This document shows positions 1 to 7,785 of a stretch of DNA of 64,000 bases, piece by piece. Source of the DNA: LMUY01 sp964235495 (GTDB taxonomy: Bacteria > Pseudomonadota > Alphaproteobacteria > Acetobacterales > Acetobacteraceae); the NCBI GenBank assembly GCA_964235495.1, contig CAXSAX010000001.1, forward strand, positions 81,908 through 145,907. Reading direction: 5' to 3'. A program made the position numbers and the translations under genes. Position 1 is the first letter of the stretch; the number at the start of each line of letters is the position of its first letter. Under the pieces are notes generated by a model. It ran no database searches. It had not been told where the DNA came from and was given only the letters and a program-made list of their open reading frames with translations.

Positions 1-539
1 AGGATCAGGCCCATCAGGTAGCCCAACAGCAGCACCAGCGGCACCGCTCGCACCCCTGCCTCGTCCGCCAGGCGGAACAGGTCCGGGATGCGAAACTGCC
101 GCCGCCGCCGGGGCAGCGTCACTGCCGCGACGAGGCTCTCGCCCAGGAAGGCAGTACCCTCGGCGGCGGTGCCGGCGACGGCGTGGGCCGCGCCGAGGAT
201 CGTCCAGGGCCGCAGCGGGGGTAGCGAGGCGGCGGGCGCGCGGCCAGCTTGCTCCACCAGCGAGGCTATCGCCGGGCTGGCACCGCGCAGGGTGGCGCGG
301 CCGTGCCGGGCCAGGGCGGCGGAGAGCAGCGCAGCTCCGGCGGTCGCCACCCCGGAGGCGTCTGCCACGTCCAGCACCAGGGGGGCGCCGCGGCCCCGCT
401 CCGCCCCGCGCAGCACGGCTCCCCACAGCCGCGCCACAGCCGCCGTGTCCAGCGCACCGCGCAGCGCCAGCACGCCGGGCGAGGCCTGTACTTGCGCGGT
501 TCCGACGGCGCTTGATGCGCCGCGCGCCAGGCCGCTCAA
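1..539 (-). CDS. MlaE-family ABC permease with N-terminal STAS domain (partial, 3' end outside window)
   Basis: Inner-membrane permease of the Mla/Tgt lipid-transport class, truncated by the window edge. The reverse-strand reading shows a STAS-like domain first (LALRGALDTAAVARLW, then LVLDVADASGV), then a linker (RRRRQFRIPDLFRLADEAGV) and the start of the membrane domain (PLVLLLGYLMGLI), the usual order in STAS-MlaE fusions. The likely start is a TTG whose bases overlap the TGA of the upstream binding-protein gene (TTGA overlap), so the two are probably translated from one message. No ATG or GTG gives a better N-terminus. The family call rests on visible motifs only; the ATPase and MCE-protein partners would lie outside the window. 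Confidence 0.72.
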   Translation of the reverse strand, partial: MSGLARGASSAVGTAQVQASPGVLALRGALDTAAVARLWGAVLRGAERGRGAPLVLDVADASGVATAGAALLSAALARHGRATLRGASPAIASLVEQAGRAPAASLPPLRPWTILGAAHAVAGTAAEGTAFLGESLVAAVTLPRRRRQFRIPDLFRLADEAGVRAVPLVLLLGYLMGLI

Positions 540-1594
540 TGCGTGGCGAGCCAGGCTTCGAACCGCTGGTTCAGCCGGTCCTCGTTGTCCCGCCAGAATG
601 CCTCGTCGCCTTGCAACGCGTTGGCCAGGTTAGCCGGCGCGGTCGGCGACAGGGCTTGCAGTTCCGCCGGCAGCATTTCGTTGGCGCCCCTGGCGGTCGG
701 GCCATAGGGCGCGGCGGCGGCAAAAGCGGCCTGGCGCGCCGGGTCGCCCGCGAAGGCGAGCAGCTTGAGCGCGTCTGCCCCGTGCGGGCTGCCCCGCATC
801 ACCACCCAGGACTGCACGGTGAACAGGCTGCCGGCCCACTGCAGGCTGAGCCGCTTGCCTGCCTGGTTAGCCTGCACCACCGCCTTGCTGTCCACGCTCG
901 ACAGCAGCACCTCGCCTGACTCCAAAAGCTCCGCCGCCCGCGCCTCCGGCGTCCACCACACGACGTAAGGCTTGATCTGGTCCAGCTTGCGGAAGGCGCG
1001 GTCCACGCCCTCGTCGGTACGCAAGGTGCGGTACACGTCGCCGGGCGCCACCCCGTCGGCCAGCAACGCGATCTCCATGTTGCTGCGAGCGGTGCGGCGC
1101 AGGCCGCGCTTGCCGGGGTAGCGCGCCACATCCCAGAAATCCGCCCAGGTGGGCGTGGCCGCAAACTTGTCGCGGTCCCAGGCCAGCACCAGGCTGCTCA
1201 CCGCCGCCCCAGCGCCGCAATCGGTGGCGGCGAACGGCTGGTAATGATCCCGCCCGCCCAGCGCCGGCCATGCCAGCTTCTCGAACAGCCCGTCGTCGCA
1301 GCCGCCCAGCAGCTCGTCCGCTGCCACCAGAACCACGTCCCACTCGTTGGTGCCGCCCTCGATCCGGCTACGTAGCGCGCCGAGCCCGCCGGGCCAGGTG
1401 GACACGTCCAGGGTAAGGCCAGTGGCGGCGGTGAACGGCGTGAAGTAGGCGTCCCGCAGCGCCTGTTGCAGCGGGCCGCCGCGGCCGACGACCGCAAGGT
1501 CCCGCGCCGCCGCAGGCTGGCCCTCCTGGGCCGCTGCGGGCAGGCCGGCAAGCGCCGCGAGCAACGCGGCGGCCAAGGGCAGGCGGAACGTCAT
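536..1594 (-). CDS. Periplasmic substrate-binding protein, PotD/PotF (spermidine/putrescine) type
   Basis: A 352-residue ABC-transporter binding protein. Residues 1-22 form a clear Sec signal peptide ending AAAQ. The mature part has the type-II PBP pattern of polyamine or iron binders: an early LAVVGRGG strand, WDVVLVAADELL near residue 85, TWADFWDVARYPGKRGLRR near 145, and a C-terminal helix-rich EAFWRDNEDRLNQRFEAWL. The substrate cannot be read from sequence; polyamine, opine or thiamine are all possible. It overlaps the STAS-MlaE-type permease gene downstream, an unusual partner for this family. ATG start, with divergent promoter space shared with the gene at 1767. Confidence 0.8.
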   Translation of the reverse strand: MTFRLPLAAALLAALAGLPAAAQEGQPAAARDLAVVGRGGPLQQALRDAYFTPFTAATGLTLDVSTWPGGLGALRSRIEGGTNEWDVVLVAADELLGGCDDGLFEKLAWPALGGRDHYQPFAATDCGAGAAVSSLVLAWDRDKFAATPTWADFWDVARYPGKRGLRRTARSNMEIALLADGVAPGDVYRTLRTDEGVDRAFRKLDQIKPYVVWWTPEARAAELLESGEVLLSSVDSKAVVQANQAGKRLSLQWAGSLFTVQSWVVMRGSPHGADALKLLAFAGDPARQAAFAAAAPYGPTARGANEMLPAELQALSPTAPANLANALQGDEAFWRDNEDRLNQRFEAWLATH

Positions 1595-1766
1595 CCGGTG
1601 GCGGTCCTGGCGAAGGGTCGCGCGGACCCTAACGGGGTCGGCTCCGGTCTAGCAATCCCGCCCCCGGATTTGACGGGGCTGGAAAGAACCACCCGGTGGC
1701 AGGCAACCCCGTTCACGGACCCGCGTTCTGCCGCCACACCCGATTGACCGTTCAGGAACCGAAACC

Positions 1767-2024
1767 ATGGCCACTCGCTACACCACTGACGACGCCCAGG
1801 CCCAGATCGCAGCACTGCGCAAGCAGGTCAACCAGCTGATGGGCGACCGGGTCACCCCCGCGCTGACCGACGCGGCCGGTCGCGTCGAGAGCACAGCGCG
1901 CCAGGCCAGCGACTACACGATGGAGCAGGCGGACGTGGTGGCTGAACAGGTGCGCGGCCGCCCCCTGCTGGCCATTTTCCTGGCCGGTGCCGTGGGCTAC
2001 GTCCTCGGCCGCTTCATCCGCTAA
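1767..2024 (+). CDS. YqjD/ElaB-like (DUF883) small membrane-anchored protein
   Basis: An 85-residue protein with a long amphipathic helix (residues 8-60, containing AQIAALRKQVNQLM and EQADVVAEQVRGRP) and one C-terminal membrane segment with glycine spacing (LLAIFLAGAVGYVLGRFIR). This layout is typical of DUF883 proteins such as E. coli YqjD and ElaB, inner-membrane proteins reported to associate with ribosomes. It is followed at once by a YqjE/holin-like gene, the same order as yqjD-yqjE, which strengthens the call. ATG start with AGGAA a few bases upstream. Confidence 0.75.
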   Translation: MATRYTTDDAQAQIAALRKQVNQLMGDRVTPALTDAAGRVESTARQASDYTMEQADVVAEQVRGRPLLAIFLAGAVGYVLGRFIR

Positions 2025-2028
2025 TCCG

Positions 2029-2478
2029 GTGCGCACGGTTGATCTAGGGCGCACGGCCGCCCAGGCGGAGCTGCTGCGCATCAAGCGCCTCATCAGCCGT
2101 CAGGTCATGCGGGTGGTATGGGGTGTTGTAGCCGCCGTATTTGGCATCGCCTTGCTTGTGATGATTCACGTTCTGGCCTGCGAGTTGCTCGATCTGGCCG
2201 TGCCGCCTTGGGCAAGTGCCCTAATCGTGCTCGCATTTGATGGCGTGTTGGCCGTCATCTTCGTCGTACTGACTCTGCGGGGTGCGCCGGACCGGATCGA
2301 AATCGAAGCTCGGCTGGTCAGGGACGAGGCGCTGGCGGAATTGCGCGAGACCATGCTGGTCAGCGCCGTCATGGGCCCTGTGGGCCGCGCGGCATTCCGC
2401 AAGGCAGGTCGCAAGAGCATCGGCAGCATGGTCTTGGCCGCGCTGACGGCGAACTACATGCGGCGCAAGCGTAGGTGA
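2029..2478 (+). CDS. YqjE/holin-superfamily-III-like membrane protein
   Basis: About 149 residues from a GTG four bases after the preceding stop; an ATG at 1987 would instead run 14 codons inside the upstream gene. Two hydrophobic segments (VVWGVVAAVFGIALLVMIHVL and WASALIVLAFDGVLAVIFVVL) are separated by a short loop, followed by a charged amphipathic C-terminal half rich in E and R. This is the shape of the YqjE / phage-holin 3_6 group. It pairs with the DUF883 gene before it and shares a 4-bp GTGA overlap with the next gene. Function unknown; envelope role inferred. Confidence 0.62.
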   Translation: MRTVDLGRTAAQAELLRIKRLISRQVMRVVWGVVAAVFGIALLVMIHVLACELLDLAVPPWASALIVLAFDGVLAVIFVVLTLRGAPDRIEIEARLVRDEALAELRETMLVSAVMGPVGRAAFRKAGRKSIGSMVLAALTANYMRRKRR

Positions 2479-3485
2479 GCGACTCGGACGGCTCAGTCCT
2501 TGCCTGGCGCGAGGGCAGGGTCGGCCGTATCACCCTCAACCGGCCGCGAGCGTTGAACGCGCTCGACATCACCATGATACGGGCCATCGCAGTTGTGCTG
2601 GATGAATGGCGGGCGGAACCATCGGTTCACGCTGTCATTATCAAGGGTGCCGGCGACCGGGCATTCTGCGCGGGCGGTGACATCCGCGCCGTGCGGGAAG
2701 CCGCCCTCGCTGGCCGTACTGAGGATATCCACGCTTTCTTCGCTGAAGAATACGCGCTTAATCTGGCCATCGCGAGCTACCCCAAGCCATTCGTGGCGCT
2801 GGTGGACGGTATATGTATGGGCGGTGGTGTCGGCGTCTCGGCGCACGGCTCCACCCGGGTCGTGACGACCTCTGCCCTGTTCGCCATGCCGGAGACTGGG
2901 ATTGGGTTGTTTCCCGATATCGGCGCCACCTATATCCTGCCCCGTCTGCGTGGCCAACTCGGCATGTATATGGCGCTGAGTGGCGCCCGGCTGAGCGGGG
3001 CGGACGCACTCTATGCCGGGCTTGCCACGCATTTCACTGACTCCCAAACGATGGCAGCCTTGCCCGCTGCCCTGGCCGCGGATGGCATGGCCGCCCTCGC
3101 CGGCATCGCCAGGTCGGCTGAGGCGACGCTGCCGCCCCACATGGCCGCCATCGAGCACTGTTTCAGCGCCGCCAGCGTGCCCGGCATCGTGCAGCGGCTG
3201 GAAGACCTTGGCACGGAATGGTCCGGCCAGGTTCTGGCAACGCTACAAACCATGTCGCCCAGCGCCCTATGCTGGACGTTCCGCATCGTGCGGGAGGGAG
3301 CCTCACGCACCCTGCCGCAATGCCTGGCCGCGGAACTGGCGCTGACTGGCCCTGTCACCCGCCACCCGGACCTTGCCGAAGGCGTGCGGGCCGCGGTGAT
3401 CGACAAGGACCGTCGCCCCCGCTGGTCCCCCGCCAGCCTCACTGACGTGGATCCAGCGGCGATCGAGGCCATGTTCACACCCTGA
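2475..3485 (+). CDS. 3-hydroxyisobutyryl-CoA hydrolase (crotonase fold)
   Basis: 336 residues. It hydrolyses 3-hydroxyisobutyryl-CoA in valine catabolism (family knowledge). Crotonase landmarks are all visible: the oxyanion-hole segments FCAGGDIRAV (residues 64-73) and CMGGGVGVS (114-122), and the hydrolase-type FAMPETGIGLFPDIG (136-150) with E140 and D148 in the expected catalytic places. The FPDIGATYILPRL continuation and a C-terminal helical extension favour the hydrolase over a plain enoyl-CoA hydratase. It begins at a GTG overlapping the previous stop (GTGA), which suggests cotranscription with the two small membrane genes, though no functional link is obvious. Confidence 0.85.
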   Translation: MSDSDGSVLAWREGRVGRITLNRPRALNALDITMIRAIAVVLDEWRAEPSVHAVIIKGAGDRAFCAGGDIRAVREAALAGRTEDIHAFFAEEYALNLAIASYPKPFVALVDGICMGGGVGVSAHGSTRVVTTSALFAMPETGIGLFPDIGATYILPRLRGQLGMYMALSGARLSGADALYAGLATHFTDSQTMAALPAALAADGMAALAGIARSAEATLPPHMAAIEHCFSAASVPGIVQRLEDLGTEWSGQVLATLQTMSPSALCWTFRIVREGASRTLPQCLAAELALTGPVTRHPDLAEGVRAAVIDKDRRPRWSPASLTDVDPAAIEAMFTP

Positions 3486-3497
3486 CAGCCTTACGTC

Positions 3498-3520
3498 ATG
3501 GTCGGGCTTGACCCGGCCAT
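3498..3520. repeat. Intergenic palindromic (REP-like) hairpin
   Basis: ATGGTCGGG and CCCGGCCAT form a 9-bp stem (one G-U) around a 5-nt loop, 13 bases after the hydrolase stop. It closely resembles the ATGGCCGGG...CCCGGCCAT palindrome that recurs between genes of many Alphaproteobacteria. It may act as a transcript end or be a mobile REP relic. No other full copy was noticed in the window. Confidence 0.5.
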
Positions 3521-3687
3521 TTACGCGAGGGCGACGCACGCGGCGATTGATACGCGATGCGGTCCGCATGCAACGCTCACCGCTGGCCTCACCCCTCCGA
3601 CGTAGATGACTGCATCAAGTCCGGTCATGACGGTCGCAATGCTCGGCGTTGCCGATTCGCTCACCTTTCCCGAGCAAAATAGGCCTG

Positions 3688-4341
3688 GTGAAGTGGGTAG
3701 TTCTCCTCGCCATCTTGCTGCATGCCAGCCCCGCCCGCGCTAATGAGTGCGAGGCCGCGGGCACGGCAGCGGAACAGGCGGCCGCTCTGCCGGCCGACCT
3801 GCTGGTGGCAGTCGGCCGCGTGGAAAGCGGGCGGCGCGGCGCGGATGGCCGGACGGCGCCTTGGCCTTGGGCGGTGAACGCGGCGGGCGAAGGCCACTAC
3901 CTCGCCTCCGCGGCTGAAGCAGTGGCGCTGGTGCAGTCACTGCAGGCGCGCGGCATCCGCTCCATCGATGTCGGCTGCTTTCAGGTCAACCTGCTGTTCC
4001 ACCCGGAGGTCTTCGCCACCCTGGCGGACGCATTTGACCCGGTGGCCAACGCGCTTGCGGCCGGGCATTTCCTCCGTAGCCTGCATGATGCCGCGGGCGA
4101 CTGGGACATTGCGGTCGGGCGCTACCACTCAGCTGATCCAGGCTTAGGCTTGCCCTACATGCGGCAAGTCTTGGCCTCCTGGCATGGTGGCCCGGCGATG
4201 CCGTCTCCGCCGGTGTCCCAAGTGGCGGCGCTGGTGCGGGTGATCGTGCCGCAGGCCTATGCCCGCGCGGAAGCGACCGCGCTGGCGCTGCCGCATCAGC
4301 GCGGCCTGCCGGTCGTGATCGTACCTTCGTCCCGGCTTTAA
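3688..4341 (+). CDS. Lytic transglycosylase-like secreted protein next to the Tad locus
   Basis: 217 residues from the GTG at 3688; a TTG at 3649 would add 13 residues ahead of the signal peptide and looks wrong. Residues 1-18 form a signal peptide (VVLLAILLHASPARA). The SLT-type core starts with LPADLLVAVGRVESGR, placing the probable catalytic glutamate at E46, followed by SIDVGCFQVNLLFHPEVF and the VGRYHSADPGLGLPYMRQVL segment that matches the N-[IV]-x-G-x(2)-Y-type region. Such muramidases open peptidoglycan for envelope machines, so its place just before flp suggests service to the pilus (inference). Confidence 0.7.
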   Translation: MKWVVLLAILLHASPARANECEAAGTAAEQAAALPADLLVAVGRVESGRRGADGRTAPWPWAVNAAGEGHYLASAAEAVALVQSLQARGIRSIDVGCFQVNLLFHPEVFATLADAFDPVANALAAGHFLRSLHDAAGDWDIAVGRYHSADPGLGLPYMRQVLASWHGGPAMPSPPVSQVAALVRVIVPQAYARAEATALALPHQRGLPVVIVPSSRL

Positions 4342-4472
4342 CGATTTGCTCAGACTTACCTGATTAAATCCTCGTGAGCCGCTTCGGCGGCAAATCAGAT
4401 CGGCAGGATGCCGGTGTCGTCATAGCAGCACGCGTCCCGGACTGGCCGGGCCGGCGTCGGAAGGAAAGCATA

Positions 4473-4658
4473 ATGTACGCATACGTGAAGGCCTGGGCCG
4501 AGCTGAATGCCACCAAGCTCAAGCTGGACGAGCGCGCCGTGACGGCCCTGGAATACGGCTTGATCGCGGCGCTGATCGCCGCCGTCATCGTCACCGGCGT
4601 GACTGCCGTTGGGTCGAACGTCAGCTCGACGTTCAACAAAGTCGCCGCAAGCATGTGA
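4473..4658 (+). CDS. flp: Flp/Fap-type major pilin
   Basis: A 61-residue Flp prepilin. The short charged leader (to residue 29 or so) is followed by the class IVb signature TALEYGLIAALIAAVIVTGV and a C-terminal tail VSSTFNKVAASM. The prepilin peptidase would cut before VTALEY, leaving E5 in place. The residue before the cut is alanine (DERA/VTALEYG) where glycine is usual. Start is the ATG at 4473 with AAGGAAAG just upstream; the in-frame ATG/GTG codons at 4374 and beyond have no pilin-like leader. First structural gene of the Tad locus. Confidence 0.9.
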   Translation: MYAYVKAWAELNATKLKLDERAVTALEYGLIAALIAAVIVTGVTAVGSNVSSTFNKVAASM

Positions 4659-4724
4659 GCCTCTGGCTGTCCGCCGGCGGACGGCATTTCGCCGGCGGTG
4701 GCCGCCTTTGATCCGGGAACCAGA

Positions 4725-5234
4725 ATGGCCTCCTTGCTCGCCACCTCGCAAACCTTGCTGTTGTCTTTCGGCTTGGCCCTGTTCGCGGTGGCCTGCCTGC
4801 AGGACTTGGCCATGCGGCTGGTGATGAACCGCATCCCGCTCGCCATTGCTGCCGCCGGGCTGGCGCTGCGCGCGCTGGACGGCACGATGCTGCCTGGACT
4901 GCTGGCGGCCGGGATCGTGTTCTTCGTCGCGGCCTGCTGCTGGCGGCGCGGCTGGCTCGGCGGCGCGGACGTCAAGCTGTTCGGCGCCGGGGCGCTCCTG
5001 GTGCCGCCTCATCTGGCGGCGGCTTTCGTGCTGGTGTCCTGCCTGGCTGGCGGCGTCTTGGCCCTGGCCTATGCCGGGCTCGGCTTGATCGCGCCGGCCC
5101 CCTCCGCCCTGCGCCCGCTCACCCGCGCCCGCCGCTACCTACGGGTGGAGCTGCGGCGGCTGCGGCGGCGCGGCCCCTTGCCCTACGCCACGGCCATCGC
5201 CGCCGGCGCTGCATTCATCCTGCTGGGAGGCTGA
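4725..5234 (+). CDS. cpaA: Prepilin peptidase CpaA/TadV
   Basis: 169 residues, a short aspartyl prepilin peptidase (A24 family) without the methylase domain, as is usual in Tad systems. Four to five hydrophobic segments are visible. The two catalytic aspartates are likely D27 in the LQDLAMRLVMNRIP loop and D82 in GWLGGADVKLFGAG, the TadV form of the GxGD motif (here GGAD). It processes Flp and any pseudopilins at the inner membrane. ATG at 4725 is preferred over the GTG at 4698 because it starts directly at the first membrane segment. Confidence 0.88.
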   Translation: MASLLATSQTLLLSFGLALFAVACLQDLAMRLVMNRIPLAIAAAGLALRALDGTMLPGLLAAGIVFFVAACCWRRGWLGGADVKLFGAGALLVPPHLAAAFVLVSCLAGGVLALAYAGLGLIAPAPSALRPLTRARRYLRVELRRLRRRGPLPYATAIAAGAAFILLGG

Positions 5235-5237
5235 GCC

Positions 5238-6104
5238 ATGCTGTTGCGCATCACCGTGTTCGGCCTGTTGTTGCTCGGCCTGGGCGGCTTCGGCACCGTG
5301 GCCTGGATTTCCCTCCACCCTGCCAATGCCCCCGCGACGGTGATGGTGACGGACGCGTCGCCCACGCCGGTGGTGGTGGTGATGCATGGGGTGCTGGCCT
5401 CCGCCGGCCCGCTGCGCGCCGGCACGCTGCTCAAGCCGGAGGACGTGACGGCCAAGCAGATGCCGGCCGTGCCGCCCGGCGCGCAAGAAGACACGCCGGC
5501 CAACCGCACCGGGCTGACCGGCGCGATGGTGCGGCACAGCGTCGGGCCCAGCGAGGTGCTGCTGGCCGAGGACGTGATGCGTCCGGGCGAGCATGGCTTC
5601 CTGGCCGCGGTGCTCGGCCCCAACATGCGCGCCGCTTCCATCAGTGTGGATGCCACCAGCGGCAGCGCCGGGCTGATCTGGCCCGGCGACCACGTGGACC
5701 TGATCCTGAGCCAGCAGTTGGAGGACTCGACGCTGCCGCCGGCTCGCCGGGTCGCGGCCGAGACGGTGCTGTCGGACGTGAGGGTGATCGCGATCGACCA
5801 GTTGCTGGCCCGCGGCGTGGCGCCGCCCGCCGAGGGTGCCGGCATCAGCCGTACAGTAACGCTGGAGGTGACCACCGCGCAAGCCGAGCGCATCGCTGTC
5901 GCGACCCGGCTGGGCCGGCTCGCCCTGTCCGTGCGCTCCGCCGACAGCACGGACGCCCCGTCCGCCGCCGAGGTGAGCGTGCAGACGACGTGGGGCGGAG
6001 ACGTTTCGCCTGCCCTGGGGCGGCCCGCCCCGACCGCCAAGGATGGCGGTGCAACCCTGCGCCTGTTCTCGGGCGGCGCGGACGGAAAGGAATTCCGGTT
6101 CTAA
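5238..6104 (+). CDS. cpaB: Flp pilus assembly protein CpaB/RcpC
   Basis: 288 residues. One N-terminal membrane segment (LRITVFGLLLLGLGGFGTVAWI) precedes a periplasmic part with a SAF/AFP-like domain (GTLLKPEDVTAKQMPAVPPG, residues 73-93) and the RcpC domain (MRAASISVDATSGSAGLIWPGDHVDLIL, about 130-158). CpaB is a periplasmic partner of the CpaC secretin. It follows cpaA after 3 bases, and its stop codon overlaps the cpaC start by one base, so the genes form one operon. Confidence 0.9.
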   Translation: MLLRITVFGLLLLGLGGFGTVAWISLHPANAPATVMVTDASPTPVVVVMHGVLASAGPLRAGTLLKPEDVTAKQMPAVPPGAQEDTPANRTGLTGAMVRHSVGPSEVLLAEDVMRPGEHGFLAAVLGPNMRAASISVDATSGSAGLIWPGDHVDLILSQQLEDSTLPPARRVAAETVLSDVRVIAIDQLLARGVAPPAEGAGISRTVTLEVTTAQAERIAVATRLGRLALSVRSADSTDAPSAAEVSVQTTWGGDVSPALGRPAPTAKDGGATLRLFSGGADGKEFRF

Positions 6105-7483
6105 TGATGAAACGTACAAGTTTGGTGCTGGCGGCGCTGCTCGCCTGCACGGCGGCGCGTCTGCCAAATCAGGGTGGCCAAGCCCTCGCGCTGGACGCCG
6201 GCTCCGGCCGGGTGGTGACGCTGACCGCCGCCGCTGCCAGCGTGTTCGCCGCTGATCCGAAGGTCGTGGAAGTGCGGCCCGCCAGCCCTACGAGCCTGTT
6301 CCTGTTCGGCGTGGCGCCTGGCCGCACGACGGTTGCGGCCATGTCCGCCGGCGGCCAGCCGATCGCGCAGTTTGACGTGACGGTGGGGCCGAGTGGCTAC
6401 GCCGCCGCGTCGGCGGCGGGGCAACTGGCTTCGGCCATGCCGGGCAGCGGCATGACGGCCGGGGTACGCCCGAACGGCCTTGTGCTGAACGGCGCCGCCG
6501 CCAACCCGATGGACGCGGACCGCGCCGCCACCATCGGCCGCGGCGCCCTGGCAGATGGCCAGAAGCTCGACAACCGCACCAACGTCACGAGTTCGGTGCA
6601 GGTGAACCTGCGGGTCCGCGTGATCGAGATGGACCGCAATCTGACGCGCGAGCTGGGGGTGAACTGGCAAACGCTCGCCAATGTCGGCGGGCGATATGGC
6701 ACGCTCGGCTTCGCCGCCGCCCCGGGCCTTGTGCAAGCCGCCACCGCCTCGCTCAGCAGCGGTTACAATTTCAACACACCCGGCAAGGTGCTGGACATCA
6801 ACAACGTCATCGACGCCCTGGCGCAGGACCAGCTGATCCACGTGCTGGCCGAGCCGAACATCACCACCATGAGCGGCGAGCCCGCGAGCTTCCTAGTCGG
6901 CGGCGAGTTCCCCATCCCCATCGCCGAGTTCGGCGGCACGCTCTCCATCGAATTCAAGCAATATGGCGTGAGCCTGGGCTTCGTGCCCACCGTGCTGAGC
7001 AATGGACGCATCAACCTGCATGTCCGCCCGGAGGTGAGCCAGTTGACCAACCAGGGCGCGATCCAGCTCAACAGTGGCAGCGGCACCAACAACTCGATCC
7101 AAATTCCGGCCCTGCAGGTCCGCCGGGCGGACACCACGGTCGAGTTGGGCAGCGGCCAAAGCTTCGCCATCGCCGGGTTGATGCAGGAGACCACGACCAT
7201 GACCGGCAACGGCGTGCCCTTCCTGGGCGACGTGCCGGTCCTCGGCGCGCTGTTCCGCTCCGACAACTTCCAGCGTGCGCAGACCGAGCTGGTGATCCTG
7301 GTCACGCCCTACCTGGTGCAGCCGGTCAGCAACGAGTCGGCGCTCGCCAGGCCGGACGACGGATGGAAGCCGCCCAACGACTTGGAGCGCATCCTGCTGC
7401 TGCGGCAGAAGGCGCGCGGCGACGTGGCCAACATCGCGATCCGCCGGACGGTGCCGGGCGATGCCGGGTTCATCGTGCAATGA
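6104..7483 (+). CDS. cpaC: Tad pilus outer-membrane secretin CpaC/RcpA
   Basis: 459 residues from the ATG overlapping the cpaB TAA; an in-frame start at 5990 would lie inside cpaB. A signal peptide is followed by the BON/pilus-formation N-domain (VVTLTAAAASVFAADPKVVEVRP, then SLFLFGVAPGRTTV) and the secretin core: VQVNLRVRVIEMDRNLTRELGVNW, the GSP signature FLVGGEFPIPI, and LGALFRSDNFQRAQTELVILVTPYLV. It forms the outer-membrane channel for the Flp fibre. The C-terminal tail after LVQPV is longer than the minimal secretin and ends FIVQ. Confidence 0.93.
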   Translation: MMKRTSLVLAALLACTAARLPNQGGQALALDAGSGRVVTLTAAAASVFAADPKVVEVRPASPTSLFLFGVAPGRTTVAAMSAGGQPIAQFDVTVGPSGYAAASAAGQLASAMPGSGMTAGVRPNGLVLNGAAANPMDADRAATIGRGALADGQKLDNRTNVTSSVQVNLRVRVIEMDRNLTRELGVNWQTLANVGGRYGTLGFAAAPGLVQAATASLSSGYNFNTPGKVLDINNVIDALAQDQLIHVLAEPNITTMSGEPASFLVGGEFPIPIAEFGGTLSIEFKQYGVSLGFVPTVLSNGRINLHVRPEVSQLTNQGAIQLNSGSGTNNSIQIPALQVRRADTTVELGSGQSFAIAGLMQETTTMTGNGVPFLGDVPVLGALFRSDNFQRAQTELVILVTPYLVQPVSNESALARPDDGWKPPNDLERILLLRQKARGDVANIAIRRTVPGDAGFIVQ

Positions 7484-7785
7484 GGCGCATCTTATGGCTT
7501 GCCCTGCTCCTTCCGGCTGGCTGCGCCGCGGAGGATCCGTTGACCCGGGAAGGCCTGTGGCACCCGACCGGCGCCAATGAGGCGAACCTGCGCGCCATGA
7601 TTGCCGACCCGGAAGACTTGGTGACCGGTGCGGCCGACCGGCGGGCCGATGGCTCCGTCGTGGCGGCTGCGGTGGCACGCTACCGCGCCGGCAAGCTGAA
7701 GGACCTGCCCGACGCATCCGCCTCCAAGATATCGCCGATCTCCATCAGCACCGGTGGCGGATCGGCCGGCGGGAGCGGCAGCTGA
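7480..7785 (+). CDS. Short CpaD-position lipoprotein
   Basis: 101 residues with a lipobox (LLLPAGC, Cys at 15) and a short mature part, PLTREGLWHPTGANEANLRAMIADPEDLVTG, then DGSVVAAAVARYRAGKLKDLP and a Gly/Ser tail. The segment GLWHPTGANEANLRAMI and the acid-rich DPEDLV recall the C-terminal repeat unit of CpaD, and the slot between cpaC and cpaE is where cpaD normally sits. CpaD is usually about twice this length, so this is a reduced version or an analogue. The start overlaps the cpaC stop (ATGA), and its own stop shares one base with the cpaE start. Confidence 0.65.
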   Translation: MRRILWLALLLPAGCAAEDPLTREGLWHPTGANEANLRAMIADPEDLVTGAADRRADGSVVAAAVARYRAGKLKDLPDASASKISPISISTGGGSAGGSGS

